64,000 nucleotides of DNA from Microbacterium amylolyticum (GCF_011046975.1 NZ_CP049253.1:992001-1056000); one strand, 5' to 3'; shown: positions 47,255-56,970, counted from the stretch's first letter. Notes: generated by a model not told the origin, from the letters alone. Numbers and translations: made by a program.

Positions 47255-48478
47255 ATGGTTTCCGGATCCGCACGCTCACCCCAGCTGATGCGTCAGCTGA
47301 ATTCGAGCGCCCTCATGCGGTTCGCGCTGCGCGCGCACGCCTTCACCGCGGCCACGGCCATGGAAGAAACCGGACTCACGCGCGCAACGGTAATCGGCCT
47401 CTGCTCCGACCTTGTCGACGCGGGCTGGCTGGAGAAGGTCGCCGACAGTCGCGAGGCTGGGCTCACGCGCATGGGCAGGCCCGCTCATCGGTACCGGCTG
47501 CGCGAGGACGCGGGAACGATCGCCGCGCTGGACGCCGGAGAACACAGCTTCACGGCGATCGTGGCCGATCTACGAGGCAGTGTTCTCGCCCGTCATTCGC
47601 TCACGCTCGACTCTGCCGTCGCGGGCCGTCAGAGCCGTGTCGATACGGCGCGCGACATGCTCTCGCGCACGCTGGAGAAGGCAGGAAGAGCACCGGGCGA
47701 TCTCGTCCTGACCGTTGTCGGAATTCCCGCTCCCGTCGACGGCGACGGCCGTTCACCATCGGGCGGAAGCGGGTTCTGGCCACTGATGAACGCCGGCTTC
47801 GACGCCGGTCTCTCCGGTCGAGTCGTGGTGGAAAACGACGCGAACCTCGCTGCCCTCGCCGAACAGGCTCAGCAGACAACCCCGTCCGACAACACGGCCA
47901 CGCTCCTCACGGGCGAACGATTCGGCACGGGCCTCATCGTTGACGGACGCCTCCTCCACGGTTCGCGCGGTGGCGCGGGGGAAACACGATTCCTCGACAC
48001 GATCTTCGACGACGGGTACGCGTCCGATGGCATCGGCGCGCTCGCCCGCAGGTGGGCGCGCGCCGCCGTCACGGAATCCGACCAGCCCAGCGTGCTCCGA
48101 GACATCGACACCGAGCACATCGAAGCTACCGACGTGTTTTACGCTGCCGCCGCGGGCGATGCCCTCGCCCACGGCATCATCTCCGATCTGGGGAGCCGCC
48201 TCGCGCGCGTTTCTGTTGTTCTCTCGAGCCTGCTGGATGTGGAACGCATCGTCGTCGCCGGTGCCATCGCGCGGGCTCTCGACCCCGTTGTCGAGCGCGC
48301 ACGTCACGTTCTCACGACGGAATTTCCCCCTCCCGTTCCCGAGCTTGCTATCAGCGCCCTCGGCGGGGATGTCGTGGTGCGCGGCGGAATCGAGCTCGCC
48401 CTCCAACGCATCAGAGAACAACCCTCGGACTTCCTTCCGCGCCGTCCCGCCTCCGCACCCCACCCCCACGCTGGCTGA
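47255..48478 (+). CDS. ROK family transcriptional regulator
   Basis: 407-aa repressor of the NagC/XylR type. N-terminal winged helix (about residues 10-75, with AMEETGLTRATVIGLC and a wing near GRPAHRYRL), followed by the ROK sugar-kinase-like domain (VVGIPAPVDGDG, VVVENDANLAALAEQ, RGGAGETRFL). It is divergent from the broken sugar importer and the GH13 glucosidase and probably controlled them in response to a sugar. The normal zinc-site cysteines of NagC-like ROKs are not evident. ATG 47255. Confidence 0.9.
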   Translation: MVSGSARSPQLMRQLNSSALMRFALRAHAFTAATAMEETGLTRATVIGLCSDLVDAGWLEKVADSREAGLTRMGRPAHRYRLREDAGTIAALDAGEHSFTAIVADLRGSVLARHSLTLDSAVAGRQSRVDTARDMLSRTLEKAGRAPGDLVLTVVGIPAPVDGDGRSPSGGSGFWPLMNAGFDAGLSGRVVVENDANLAALAEQAQQTTPSDNTATLLTGERFGTGLIVDGRLLHGSRGGAGETRFLDTIFDDGYASDGIGALARRWARAAVTESDQPSVLRDIDTEHIEATDVFYAAAAGDALAHGIISDLGSRLARVSVVLSSLLDVERIVVAGAIARALDPVVERARHVLTTEFPPPVPELAISALGGDVVVRGGIELALQRIREQPSDFLPRRPASAPHPHAG

Positions 48479-48558
48479 TCTCTCGGACCCTGCGCGGAGT
48501 GCGCACACCTGCCATGCCCTAGGCTGACGGGACGACGCAGGATTTCGAGGGGAACGCG

Positions 48559-49560
48559 ATGCCCGAGATCATGACTGGCACGGCACCCGCGCAGGGTGCG
48601 ATGACGCCGGCAGAGTTCCGCGAAACGACGGCACGAATCGCCGACTGCATGCGGCAGGTGATCGACGGCAAGGATCACGCAATCCACTCGGCGCTCGTCG
48701 TCTTGCTCGCAGAAGGACATCTCCTCGTCGAAGACGTCCCCGGTGTCGGCAAGACGATGCTCGCGCGCGCCCTGGCCGCGTCAATCGATGCCGATGCGCG
48801 ACGCATTCAGTTCACCCCGGACCTGCTCCCCGGTGATGTCACAGGTGTGTCGGTATTCGACCAGGCCAACCACGAGTTCGAGTTCACGCCCGGAGCCGTT
48901 TTCGCGAACATCGTCATCGCCGACGAGATCAATCGTTCGTCCCCCAAAACCCAGTCCGCCCTCCTCGAAGCGATGGAAGAGCGACAGGTCTCGGTCGATG
49001 GCCACACCCATCCCCTGCCCGACCCGTTCCTCGTTGTGGCCACACAAAACCCGCTCGAAATGGACGGCACCTACGCGCTCCCCGAAGCACAGCTCGATCG
49101 CTTCATGATTCGCATGTCGATGGGCTACCCCGATGCACAGGCAGAAGCGCTGATGCTGCGCCAGCGCGACTCCGTCAACCCTCTCTCACTCATTCGTCCG
49201 GTCGTCTCGCTCGACGGCGTCGCACGCCTGATCGGCTTCGCCCGCTCGGTTCACGTCTCACCACGAATCGAGCAGTACACCGTGGCCATCGCCCAGGCAA
49301 CCCGCTCGCATGCCGACCTCCGCCTCGGCGCAAGCCCCCGCGCCACGCTGCAACTCGTGCGCGCGGCGAAAGCCTGGGCTGCGCTTCAGGGACGTGACCA
49401 CGTTCTCCCCGACGATGTGTCCGGCCTCGCCCGATCGGTGTTCGGCCACCGCCTTGTTCCGACCCGCCAGGCCGTCGGTGGACGCCGATCCGCCGATCCT
49501 GTTCCTCGGATCATCGATCAAATCGTCTCCCAGATCCCGATTCCTGTGGCGGATCGGTGA
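48559..49560 (+). CDS. MoxR family AAA+ ATPase
   Basis: 333-aa chaperone-like ATPase. Walker A DVPGVGKTMLARALA (about residue 60), Walker B IVIADEINRSSPKTQSALLEAMEE, and sensor region VVATQNPLEMDGTYALPEAQLDRF. First gene of a three-gene operon with a DUF58 and a transglutaminase-like gene, an arrangement widespread in actinobacteria. It overlaps the DUF58 start by four bases (GTGA). Likely assists assembly or activation of an envelope-associated complex. Confidence 0.93.
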   Translation: MPEIMTGTAPAQGAMTPAEFRETTARIADCMRQVIDGKDHAIHSALVVLLAEGHLLVEDVPGVGKTMLARALAASIDADARRIQFTPDLLPGDVTGVSVFDQANHEFEFTPGAVFANIVIADEINRSSPKTQSALLEAMEERQVSVDGHTHPLPDPFLVVATQNPLEMDGTYALPEAQLDRFMIRMSMGYPDAQAEALMLRQRDSVNPLSLIRPVVSLDGVARLIGFARSVHVSPRIEQYTVAIAQATRSHADLRLGASPRATLQLVRAAKAWAALQGRDHVLPDDVSGLARSVFGHRLVPTRQAVGGRRSADPVPRIIDQIVSQIPIPVADR

Positions 49561-50699
49561 CGCAGCGCCCGCCTTTCCGGTGGCCCGTGCCAACATGGCG
49601 CGGGGTCGGACTTGTTGTGGCCGGCATCACACTTGCGGGGGCCGGAGCGCTGACCTCGCGCGTTGAGCTGGCTTTCTTCGGGCTCGTCATGGTCCTGGCC
49701 GCAGTTTTCGCCGGAGCGTCATTGTTCGTCGTTCGGGCGCCACACGACGTCAGCCGAGAGCTGTCTGACGCCATCGTGCCCGTCGGCGCCGAGGTCGAAA
49801 TACGCGTGCGCGCGAAGAGCCACGGCCTCTGGGCGATCGACGATGCCGACGACATGATCGCCACGGGAATCGAACCCCTCACATCGGCACCTCCGCGCAT
49901 CGCAAACGGTGCGCTCAGGGTGACGTACGCCGTCTCTCCTCTGCGCCGCGGCGTTCACGATCTCGGCCCTCTGTACCTCACGACAATGGCGCCGCTGCGG
50001 GTTGCCACGCGCGCTATCACCGGCGGGGAAACGCACACTGTCACAGCGACACCACGCGTATGGGACCTCACGCCGTTTCACCGTCTCGCCGCAGCCGAAG
50101 GCGATTCCTCGATCAGTGTTGACCAGGCAGGCCCCGGATCAGCGAATCTCATTCCGCGGCCGTTTGCGCACGGAGACTCTGTTCGACGCGTGCACTGGCG
50201 GGCCTCGGCTCACCACGGCGTTCTCATGGTCCGCGACGAAGAGCAAGAAACCGTTCCGACGGCTCTCGTCGTCTTGGACCTCGCGGCGGAATCCTGGCCC
50301 TCCGAGGAGATCTTCGATACCGCGGCCAGCGCCTGCGGATCCGTCTGCGCGCGCCTTGTCGCCGATGGCTATGCCGTCGACGTCGTCACGGGCGACGGCG
50401 CCGCGCTCGCTACCGTAACGGATGCGCACAGCGTCGATGAGCTGCTTCTCGTTCTCGCGACAGTTGAGCCCGTGTCTTCCGTTGCGTCCTCCGTTCACGC
50501 CTCGGGGCCCGTCGGCGTGACGGTGGCGATCTGGGGAGCTCACGGCGACATTCCCGTTGCATCCGCAACAGGTGCGTCTCTCCTCCTCGCTGCAACAGAA
50601 GAGGTGAGCGATCGCGCACGAAACGCGGATTGGGCGTCCGGTTGCCTGAACGACGGCGTCCGTTTCGCGTGGAACGCCTGTGCGGAGAGCGCACAATGA
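49557..50699 (+). CDS. DUF58 domain protein
   Basis: 380-aa membrane-anchored protein with two hydrophobic helices near the N-terminus (about residues 15-55) and a C-terminal DUF58 region holding RPFAHGDSVRRVHWRASAHH and a following strand LMVRDEEQE, the family signature. DUF58 proteins often carry a VWA-like fold and work with MoxR. Starts at GTG 49557 within the GTGA overlap and ends in an ATGA overlap. Confidence 0.9.
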   Translation: MTQRPPFRWPVPTWRGVGLVVAGITLAGAGALTSRVELAFFGLVMVLAAVFAGASLFVVRAPHDVSRELSDAIVPVGAEVEIRVRAKSHGLWAIDDADDMIATGIEPLTSAPPRIANGALRVTYAVSPLRRGVHDLGPLYLTTMAPLRVATRAITGGETHTVTATPRVWDLTPFHRLAAAEGDSSISVDQAGPGSANLIPRPFAHGDSVRRVHWRASAHHGVLMVRDEEQETVPTALVVLDLAAESWPSEEIFDTAASACGSVCARLVADGYAVDVVTGDGAALATVTDAHSVDELLLVLATVEPVSSVASSVHASGPVGVTVAIWGAHGDIPVASATGASLLLAATEEVSDRARNADWASGCLNDGVRFAWNACAESAQ

Positions 50700-53008
50700 G
50701 CGCCGATCAGGCGCAGACGGCCCCGCGGAGACAGCCCCCGAGCGTTGTCCTCAGCATCGCTGTCGCCGTTGGTGTTGTTGCCGCGGTCTTCCCCCTGACC
50801 ACCCTGCTCAGCCCATCCTGGGTACCGGGGGCCGTCCTCGCCGTCACGGCGATCGTGGGGGTCGGCCTGCTCGCCCGTTTCGCCGAACGCAACGGCGACC
50901 TCATCGCCCTCGGCGCCCAAATGATCGTCTGGACCGCGTCGCTCTTCGTCGCCTACCCCGGCCAGGTGCTCGGCGGACTCATCCCTCTTCCCGGCTCACC
51001 GTGGGGCCTCCCGAGCGTCTTCCGCGGCGGTATTGCGCAGATCGTCGAAAGCGTCGCCCCCGTCGATGTCGGGCCGGCGCTGGCGTTCCTGCTCATCGCG
51101 GCGACGGGCCTCATCGCCCTCGCGGTTGATCAGCTCACGGGAACAGCGCGTGTGCCCGTTGTGGCGTCGCTGCCGCTGATCCTCATCTTCGTTCTGCCGC
51201 AACTCGCCGTCCCCCGCGGCTCACATCTTCTGCACGCCGTCCCGCTGGCGGTTGCCATTGTCACGATGATCGCGCTGGGCGGTATGCCCCGGCATCGAAT
51301 CACGGGACAATCGCGTCGACGGGTCACCGCCGTGACGGCCGGCATCGCCGCCGTGGCAATCATCGCCGCCTTCGTGATCGCCCCGCGCCTCCCGTTCGTC
51401 TCCGGCGATAGTCCCGCATTCTTCGCACGCGGTTCGAGCGTCGATGTCTCCCTCGACCTTGGCGACGATCTGCGGAGAAACACGAACGTCGAGGTGATGC
51501 GGGTACGCACCGAGGGCGGAGCGGCGCCCTATCTGCGCCTCGCAACGCACACCGCCTTCGAGGGCGGACGCTGGCACCTCGACGACGGCCCCCTGGAGTC
51601 GCTCGCACAGGGATTCGGCGCCGTTTCGACCACCGGTGAGGTCGGTGAGGTCGAGCTGAGTAGCCAGATCACGCACGTGGAGATCGTCGATCTCGATGCC
51701 GCCCGCCTTCCCGTTCCCGCGAACGCTCTGTCGGTGTCGGGGGCGTCGGCAGGGTGGCAGGGACAGATCGACAACCGCACCGTCAGAGGAGACGGCCTGT
51801 CCTCTCGGGACGAGGTCTATTCCGTTCACGCATCATCCCCACAACCGACCCTCGAACAGGCGCAGGCGTCACCCTGGCCAGCGATGTCACCCAGCGGCGA
51901 TCCGGTGACGAACGGGCTAGTGTCCGAAGACACGCTCTCCCTCGACGGTCTCGCGCCCGATCACCCCATCGCTCTCGCGGCGTATGAGGCCATCGGCCTC
52001 GACGCCGATGTGATGACAGGAAGTGCGGGCAACCGCGCGGCTGCGCTGGCGAGCATCTCGCCGTACGACGCACTCGTCGCACTCGAACAGTGGTTCCGCT
52101 CCGACGCCTTCACGTACTCTCTGTCCACTCCTCTCGAGGGCGGCTTCGACAGCAGCAGCGTCGACGCAATGGAGGCATTCTTAGAGGTGCGCGAGGGCTA
52201 CTGCGTGCACTTCGCATCAACCTTCGCGATCATGGCGCGCTCCCTCGGAATTCCGACCCGTGTTGCTGTTGGGTATCTGCCGGGAGCTGTCACGGATCGC
52301 GTCATCGACGGAAACGTCGAAACAACGGTTGAAAGCGATCAGCTCCATGCCTGGCCGGAGGTGTACCTCGTCGGCATCGGGTGGACGGCTTTCGATCCGA
52401 CGCCCGGCGTCGCGAACGCGCAGGGACAGATCACAGATAGCGACAACGGAGCAGCGCCGGAACCCGCCGAGCCGGAGCCCGAAGAAGAGCAACCCCAGCC
52501 CGAGGAAACTCCCGCCGAGGACGAACCCGCAGAATCCAACGAGGACGAAACGTCGGGCCCTGAGGAAGACACCGTCGCCGACGACGACACTGCCGCGACA
52601 TGGTCCGTGCCGTGGCGCACCATCATCGTCATCGCCCTTGCGATCCTTCTGCTCGCCCTTCCCGCAGGCGTTCGGCTCGGCATTCGTGTTTCTCACGTTC
52701 GGCGTGCACGACGCGGTGACATCGGCGCAGCCTGGCGTGAGCTGAGGAACAGCGCGATCGATGCTTACGTCATCGTGACAGCAACCGACTCCCCGCGCGC
52801 GTTCGGCGAGCGCCTCACCACCGCCGGAGCCCCGGAGGAGGCCGTGAGCGCCCTCGTCACGTCGATCGAGCACGCGTCGTTCGCCTCGCATCACGTGGTC
52901 CTCGAAGATCTCTCCGGTCCCCTCACGGACGTCAGGAAGGGGATCCGTCGCCCCGGCATGCGCGGCGTGATCGATGCCATGCTCCCGCGCTCACTCCGCC
53001 GCCGCTGA
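50696..53008 (+). CDS. TgpA-like transglutaminase membrane protein
   Basis: 770-aa protein. N-terminal block of about six hydrophobic helices (DUF3488/TgpA-type), a periplasm-side transglutaminase core with Cys503 in GYCVHFAS, His551 in HAWPEV and an Asp in FDPTPG, then an acidic Pro/Glu-rich stretch, another membrane helix (about 640-660) and a cytoplasmic DUF4129-like tail. All three catalytic residues are present. It is the third gene of the MoxR operon and probably modifies or cleaves envelope proteins or peptidoglycan-linked substrates. Confidence 0.92.
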   Translation: MSADQAQTAPRRQPPSVVLSIAVAVGVVAAVFPLTTLLSPSWVPGAVLAVTAIVGVGLLARFAERNGDLIALGAQMIVWTASLFVAYPGQVLGGLIPLPGSPWGLPSVFRGGIAQIVESVAPVDVGPALAFLLIAATGLIALAVDQLTGTARVPVVASLPLILIFVLPQLAVPRGSHLLHAVPLAVAIVTMIALGGMPRHRITGQSRRRVTAVTAGIAAVAIIAAFVIAPRLPFVSGDSPAFFARGSSVDVSLDLGDDLRRNTNVEVMRVRTEGGAAPYLRLATHTAFEGGRWHLDDGPLESLAQGFGAVSTTGEVGEVELSSQITHVEIVDLDAARLPVPANALSVSGASAGWQGQIDNRTVRGDGLSSRDEVYSVHASSPQPTLEQAQASPWPAMSPSGDPVTNGLVSEDTLSLDGLAPDHPIALAAYEAIGLDADVMTGSAGNRAAALASISPYDALVALEQWFRSDAFTYSLSTPLEGGFDSSSVDAMEAFLEVREGYCVHFASTFAIMARSLGIPTRVAVGYLPGAVTDRVIDGNVETTVESDQLHAWPEVYLVGIGWTAFDPTPGVANAQGQITDSDNGAAPEPAEPEPEEEQPQPEETPAEDEPAESNEDETSGPEEDTVADDDTAATWSVPWRTIIVIALAILLLALPAGVRLGIRVSHVRRARRGDIGAAWRELRNSAIDAYVIVTATDSPRAFGERLTTAGAPEEAVSALVTSIEHASFASHHVVLEDLSGPLTDVRKGIRRPGMRGVIDAMLPRSLRRR

Positions 53009-53162
53009 CCGCTTCCTCACGCAGGCGGTGCGCGACGTGGGTCCCCCCTACTCGTGGGCGGTGCCCACGGCTCCCCCGTTCGCGAACGGTACCCGAGCTG
53101 CCGACAACCTCCAGCTGGTTACCCAACCGGACAGGCACTTGGACGGCCCCGGCCCGGCCCGT

Positions 53163-53244
53163 CCCTAACGAAGGAAATTCGGGCGCCAACGCCACTATTT
53201 CCCCCCTCTGAGCCCGGTTCGCGGCGATTTTTCCTTCGTTAGGG
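53163..53244. repeat. 82-bp element bounded by perfect 15-bp inverted repeats
   Basis: CCCTAACGAAGGAAA at 53163-53177 and its exact reverse complement at 53230-53244 enclose 52 bp of non-coding sequence in the 294-bp gap between the transglutaminase gene and IS copy 2. There is no obvious flanking duplication. Either a miniature mobile or REP-like element, or a long-stem structure or terminator. I see no second copy in the window. Confidence 0.6.
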
Positions 53245-53302
53245 CGTTCGGGGCGCGTCACCCCACACGTCTCGGCCGGTAACCCTAGGTTGACGCGATG
53301 TC

Positions 53303-54532
53303 GGGTTATCGGCCAAAAGGAGTGGATGACTTCGTGATCTAGCCGCGTAATCGCGCGGTAGAACGAGAACAGTCATGGTCTGCGAGGCTTACTCGTGGAC
53401 CTTCCGACGAACTCGACGACCTGTCTGGTATGCGGCAGCAAGCTGGTCAAGAACGGGAAACACCGCTCCGGAACCCAACGCTGGCGTTGCCCGTCCTGCG
53501 GATCCTCGAGCGTGCGCCGCCGACCCGACGTGACCGCCCGCGAACAGCTCCGCGCCTTCGCTTGCTGGCTCGTCGGGAAACTCACCCAAGCCGAGATCGA
53601 TGGAACGGCCACCGGGCGCTCGTTCCGCCGCCGGACCGCGTGGTGCTGGGACATCTCCCCGCGACTGGGCCCGGTCGAGACGACCTATCACGCGGTCCTC
53701 GTCGATGGCATCCACATCGGCTCCTGGTGCCTGCTCATCGCTCTCAGCGACACCGGACACGTCCTCGCCTGGCAATGGTGCGCGCGAGAGAACACCGCGG
53801 CCTGGAAAGCACTGTTCGAGCAGATCCCCGCGCCCGGCATCGTCATCTCCGACGGCGGCAGCGGCCTCCCGTCCGCACTGCGACAGGCCTGGCCCGAGAC
53901 AAAGCATCAACGCTGCCTGTTCCACCTGCAGATGAACATCACCCGTCACCTCACCCGCAACCCCAGAACCCCGGCAGGGCGCGCGCTACGGCGCCTGGTG
54001 ATGGACCTCAGTTCCGTCCGCGACGCGGACGCCGCGATCCAGTGGCAGCTGCTCCTGGAGCAGTGGTGGCAGTCATTCGGTCACCTCACCACCGAACGGA
54101 CCCTGTTCCGCAACGGCCAGTTCGGATTCACCCATGACCGACTCCGGAAAGCCTGGTTGCTGGTCCGCCTGGTCGTTCGGAAGAACCTCATCTTCACCCA
54201 CATCACCTACGGCAACCCGCGCACCACCAGTCCGCTCGAGGGACTGAACGCACAGATCCGCGATCTGTTGCGTCGACACCGCGGGATGAGCGAGGAACAC
54301 CGCCGCCGCGCGGTCGAGTGGTTCCTCACCCTGCACGAGCTCCCGCTCGAACACGCTCTCGACCTCGCCAAGCCGATCGAACCCGTCACCGCTCCGGCAC
54401 CGGTCGAGGAACCGATCGGACCGGCGCTCTATGACACCGGGCTCGACGCGGGCGAGGGGCTCTGGACCCGAGCAGGGTGGGCGGGACGCGGGTGACACGC
54501 CAGACCCATCCACTCTTTCTGGCCGGTAACCC
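53303..54532 (+). mobile_element. IS element, IS1249-like (IS256-related), copy 2
   Basis: 1230-bp copy of the element at 21842-23071, same orientation and same 26-bp imperfect inverted repeats. Flanked by a different perfect 8-bp duplication, GCGATGTC (53295-53302 and 54533-54540), so it is an independent insertion. One visible base differs from copy 1. It landed between the MoxR operon and the terminator of tRNA-Ser, disrupting no gene. Confidence 0.95.
53395..54495 (+). CDS. Transposase, IS1249 family (copy 2)
   Basis: 366-aa transposase with protein sequence identical to copy 1: N-terminal zinc ribbon with two CxxC pairs, then the DDE core with VDGIHIG, ISDGGSG and SPLEGLNA. GTG start at 53395. 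Intact and presumably active, given the near-identity of the two copies and their clean target duplications. Confidence 0.92.
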   Translation: MDLPTNSTTCLVCGSKLVKNGKHRSGTQRWRCPSCGSSSVRRRPDVTAREQLRAFACWLVGKLTQAEIDGTATGRSFRRRTAWCWDISPRLGPVETTYHAVLVDGIHIGSWCLLIALSDTGHVLAWQWCARENTAAWKALFEQIPAPGIVISDGGSGLPSALRQAWPETKHQRCLFHLQMNITRHLTRNPRTPAGRALRRLVMDLSSVRDADAAIQWQLLLEQWWQSFGHLTTERTLFRNGQFGFTHDRLRKAWLLVRLVVRKNLIFTHITYGNPRTTSPLEGLNAQIRDLLRRHRGMSEEHRRRAVEWFLTLHELPLEHALDLAKPIEPVTAPAPVEEPIGPALYDTGLDAGEGLWTRAGWAGRG

Positions 54533-54559
54533 GCGATGTCACGGCACAGGAAACGCAAA

Positions 54560-54598
54560 GACCCCTCGACCCTGCATAAAAACAGGGATCGAGGGGTC
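54560..54598 (-). terminator. Terminator of tRNA-Ser
   Basis: GACCCCTCGA-CCCTG pairs with CAGGG-TCGAGGGGTC (one bulged A), loop rich in A on the plus strand, followed on the minus strand by TTTGCGTTT. Directly 3' of tRNA-Ser and 19 bp from the IS copy 2 target duplication. Confidence 0.8.
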
Positions 54599-54606
54599 TC
54601 GCACAA

Positions 54607-54694
54607 TGGCGGAGGATGGGGGATTTGAACCCCCGAGGGCTTGCACCCAACACGCGTTCCAAGCGTGCGCCATAGGCCGCTAGGCGAATCCTCC
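54607..54694 (-). tRNA. tRNA-Ser (anticodon GGA)
   Basis: 88 nt including an encoded CCA. Acceptor GGAGGAT with ATCCTCC, discriminator G; anticodon arm CACGC-TTGGAAC-GCGTG with GGA; long variable arm of class II tRNAs (TTGGGTGCAAGCCCTC); T-arm with GGTTCAAATCC. Decodes TCC. Confidence 0.96.
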
Positions 54695-54793
54695 TTGGCC
54701 CGCAAACGGGCCTCGGACTATCTTACCCAGTGGGCTCCTGAGAACCGAATCGGCGCGTCGCGTCGGACGGCCTCGCGTGGCGCGCGGCGTCTC

Positions 54794-55774
54794 CTACGCC
54801 ATGTCGACAACGATCTTGCCGCGGACCTCACCGGAATCGAGGCGCGCGAAGCCCTCACGGATCTCGTCGAACGCGATCACCTCGTGCGCGGGGCTCAGCC
54901 CCGCGGATTCCACGAGCCGCAGCATCGCTTCGAACTCTCCGCCTGTGCATCCCGTTGATCCGACGATGCTGAGCTGCTGGTAGAACACACGCTGCAGTTC
55001 GGCGGCCGGCATCGCGCCGCTGGTCGCACCGCACGTCGCAATCACCCCACCCGGCCGAACAGCGCGCAAGGAGTGCCGCCACGTGGCCTCGCCAACGGAA
55101 TCGATGACGACGTCGACCTTCTCCGCCAGCCGCTCGCCGTGGGCAACGGCAGTATGCGCGCCGATCGACTCGGCGAAGCGCATCTTCTCCTCGCTGCGCG
55201 CCGTCGCCGTGACAATCGCGCCCGCCGCGCGCGCCATGGCAATCGACGCACTGGCGACGCCGCCGGAGGCGCCCTGCACGAGAACACGATCGCCCGGCTT
55301 CACACCGGCCCGCGTGAACAACATGCGGAAGGCGGTGCCCCACGCGATTCCCAAGCTTGCCGCCTGCGAAAACGTCAGCGACGAGGGCTTGTCGACAAGC
55401 ATGTGGTCCGGTACGAGCAATTCTTCTGCCAAGCCGCCGTCGAACGCCTCGCTCAGAATCGACCGACGGGGGTCGAACGTCTCGTCACCTCCGCCGCGGC
55501 GCGGCTCTCCCAGCACGGGATGAACAACGACCTCGCGCCCGTCCTCCGTGACCCCGGCTGCGTCGCACCCCAGAACGATGGGCAGACGCTCCGCGGGGTG
55601 TCCGACCCCGCGGAGCGTCCAGAGATCATGCGGGTTCAGCGATGCCGCCTTCACGAACACACGTGTCCATCCCGCGCGCGGCTCCGGCCGAGGGTAAGAA
55701 CGATCGAGAACGAGGTGCGCCAGCGGATCGTCATATGACTGACCGACTGCGACAACGGCACGCATCGTGGTCAT
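54794..55774 (-). CDS. Zinc-type alcohol dehydrogenase/quinone oxidoreductase (MDR superfamily)
   Basis: 326-aa medium-chain dehydrogenase without the structural-zinc cysteine cluster, closer to quinone reductases. NADP-binding loop VQGASGGVASASIAMA (about residue 160), N-terminal ASLNPHDLWTLRG, and ENxEG-like C-terminal region FARLDSGEVRGKIVV. The start at ATG 55774 lies 5 bp after the aldo/keto reductase stop; a second ATG three codons later is possible. Forms an operon of two oxidoreductases of unknown substrate. Confidence 0.85.
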   Translation of the reverse strand: MTTMRAVVAVGQSYDDPLAHLVLDRSYPRPEPRAGWTRVFVKAASLNPHDLWTLRGVGHPAERLPIVLGCDAAGVTEDGREVVVHPVLGEPRRGGGDETFDPRRSILSEAFDGGLAEELLVPDHMLVDKPSSLTFSQAASLGIAWGTAFRMLFTRAGVKPGDRVLVQGASGGVASASIAMARAAGAIVTATARSEEKMRFAESIGAHTAVAHGERLAEKVDVVIDSVGEATWRHSLRAVRPGGVIATCGATSGAMPAAELQRVFYQQLSIVGSTGCTGGEFEAMLRLVESAGLSPAHEVIAFDEIREGFARLDSGEVRGKIVVDMA

Positions 55775-55779
55775 CCGAT

Positions 55780-56775
55780 TCACCAGCGCTCGTGTACCTG
55801 GGCGCGAATGCGCGCGTCGTACACATCGCGAACGCCGGCGAGGAAGGTCTCGGATAGTGCAGGAACGGCGGCTGCCGCCGCATTGCCCCGCGCCTGCTCG
55901 GGGTTTCTGGCACCGGGGATCACCGTGCTCACACCGCTTTGCTGGATCACCCACGCCAAAGCGGCGCGGGCCGGCTCCAGCCTCTCTGCACGGGCCAGCT
56001 CAGAAAACTCGGCGGCCGCGTCCACGCCGGTGGCAAAGTCGACCCCGGCGAAGGTCTCGCCAACGTCGAACGCCGAACCGTCGCGGTTGTACGTGCGGTG
56101 GTCGTTCGACGCAAAGGTTGTCTCCCGCGTGTAGCGGCCAGACAACAGCCCGCTCGCGAGCGGAACGCGAACGATGATCCCGGTGCCGGCCTCGCGCGCC
56201 GCGGGGAGAACACTCTCAAGGGGCTTCTGCCGGAAGGCGTTGAGAATGATCTGCACGGATGCGACACCGGGACGAGCGATCGCGGACAGAGCCTGCTCGA
56301 CCGTTTCCACGCTGACGCCGTACGCAGCAATCGCGCCGTCATCGACAAGGGTGTCGAGGGCGGAGAAGACCTCGTCGGAGGAGAACACATCGTCCGACGG
56401 GCAGTGCAGCTGCACGAGGTCGAGAGTGTCGACCGCGAGGTTTTCACGAGAACGATCCGTCCAGGCCCGGAAGTTCTCCAGCGTCGCGTGAGCGAGCGTG
56501 GGCTCAGGAGCACGTCGAATCATCTTTGTCGCAACAACACCGTCCCAGGAGGGGTTCTGCGCCCGCCACGCGGCGATCCGCCGCTCGCTCAACCCATCGC
56601 CGTAGACGTCGGCCGTGTCGAAGAAGGTCACGCCCTCCTCAGCGGCCGCGTCCAGAACGGCGAACGCATCGCGTTCCGAAACGTCACCCCAATCGGCGCC
56701 CAGCTGCCACGTTCCGAGGCCAACCACTGAAACGTCACGGCCCGTGGATCCGAGGTGTCGCTGCTGCATGGGCAC
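55780..56775 (-). CDS. Aldo/keto reductase
   Basis: 331-aa TIM-barrel NADPH oxidoreductase. Catalytic tetrad visible as Asp and Tyr in FFDTADVYGDG, Lys in VATKM and His in LVQLHCPS; the cofactor-binding end has STVIPGARNPEQARGN. Starts at ATG 56775 (MPMQQRHLG); an ATG two codons later also works. Normal length for the AKR11/YghZ-like groups. Confidence 0.92.
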   Translation of the reverse strand: MPMQQRHLGSTGRDVSVVGLGTWQLGADWGDVSERDAFAVLDAAAEEGVTFFDTADVYGDGLSERRIAAWRAQNPSWDGVVATKMIRRAPEPTLAHATLENFRAWTDRSRENLAVDTLDLVQLHCPSDDVFSSDEVFSALDTLVDDGAIAAYGVSVETVEQALSAIARPGVASVQIILNAFRQKPLESVLPAAREAGTGIIVRVPLASGLLSGRYTRETTFASNDHRTYNRDGSAFDVGETFAGVDFATGVDAAAEFSELARAERLEPARAALAWVIQQSGVSTVIPGARNPEQARGNAAAAAVPALSETFLAGVRDVYDARIRAQVHERW

Positions 56776-56892
56776 TCCCTGTTCGTCGTTGATTGGTGCT
56801 GTTCCAACCTACGCGGCGCGAGAGGACCCGGCGCCATATCCGGCGGGAAGGCGAGTCCCACGGATCGTGACGCGCTTTTGCGCATAAAACTA

Positions 56893-56934
56893 CCGTCGGG
56901 TGGATCCCATCGTGAGATTCGATCCACCCGACGG
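56893..56934 (-). terminator. Terminator of the flotillin-like gene
   Basis: CCGTCGGGTGGATC pairs with GATCCACCCGACGG, followed on the minus strand by TAGTTTTATG. It lies 37 bp after the stop of the SPFH gene. Confidence 0.8.
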
Positions 56935-56970
56935 CTCATGTCCTGCGGACAGAGGCGGAGCCCCCGCTGC

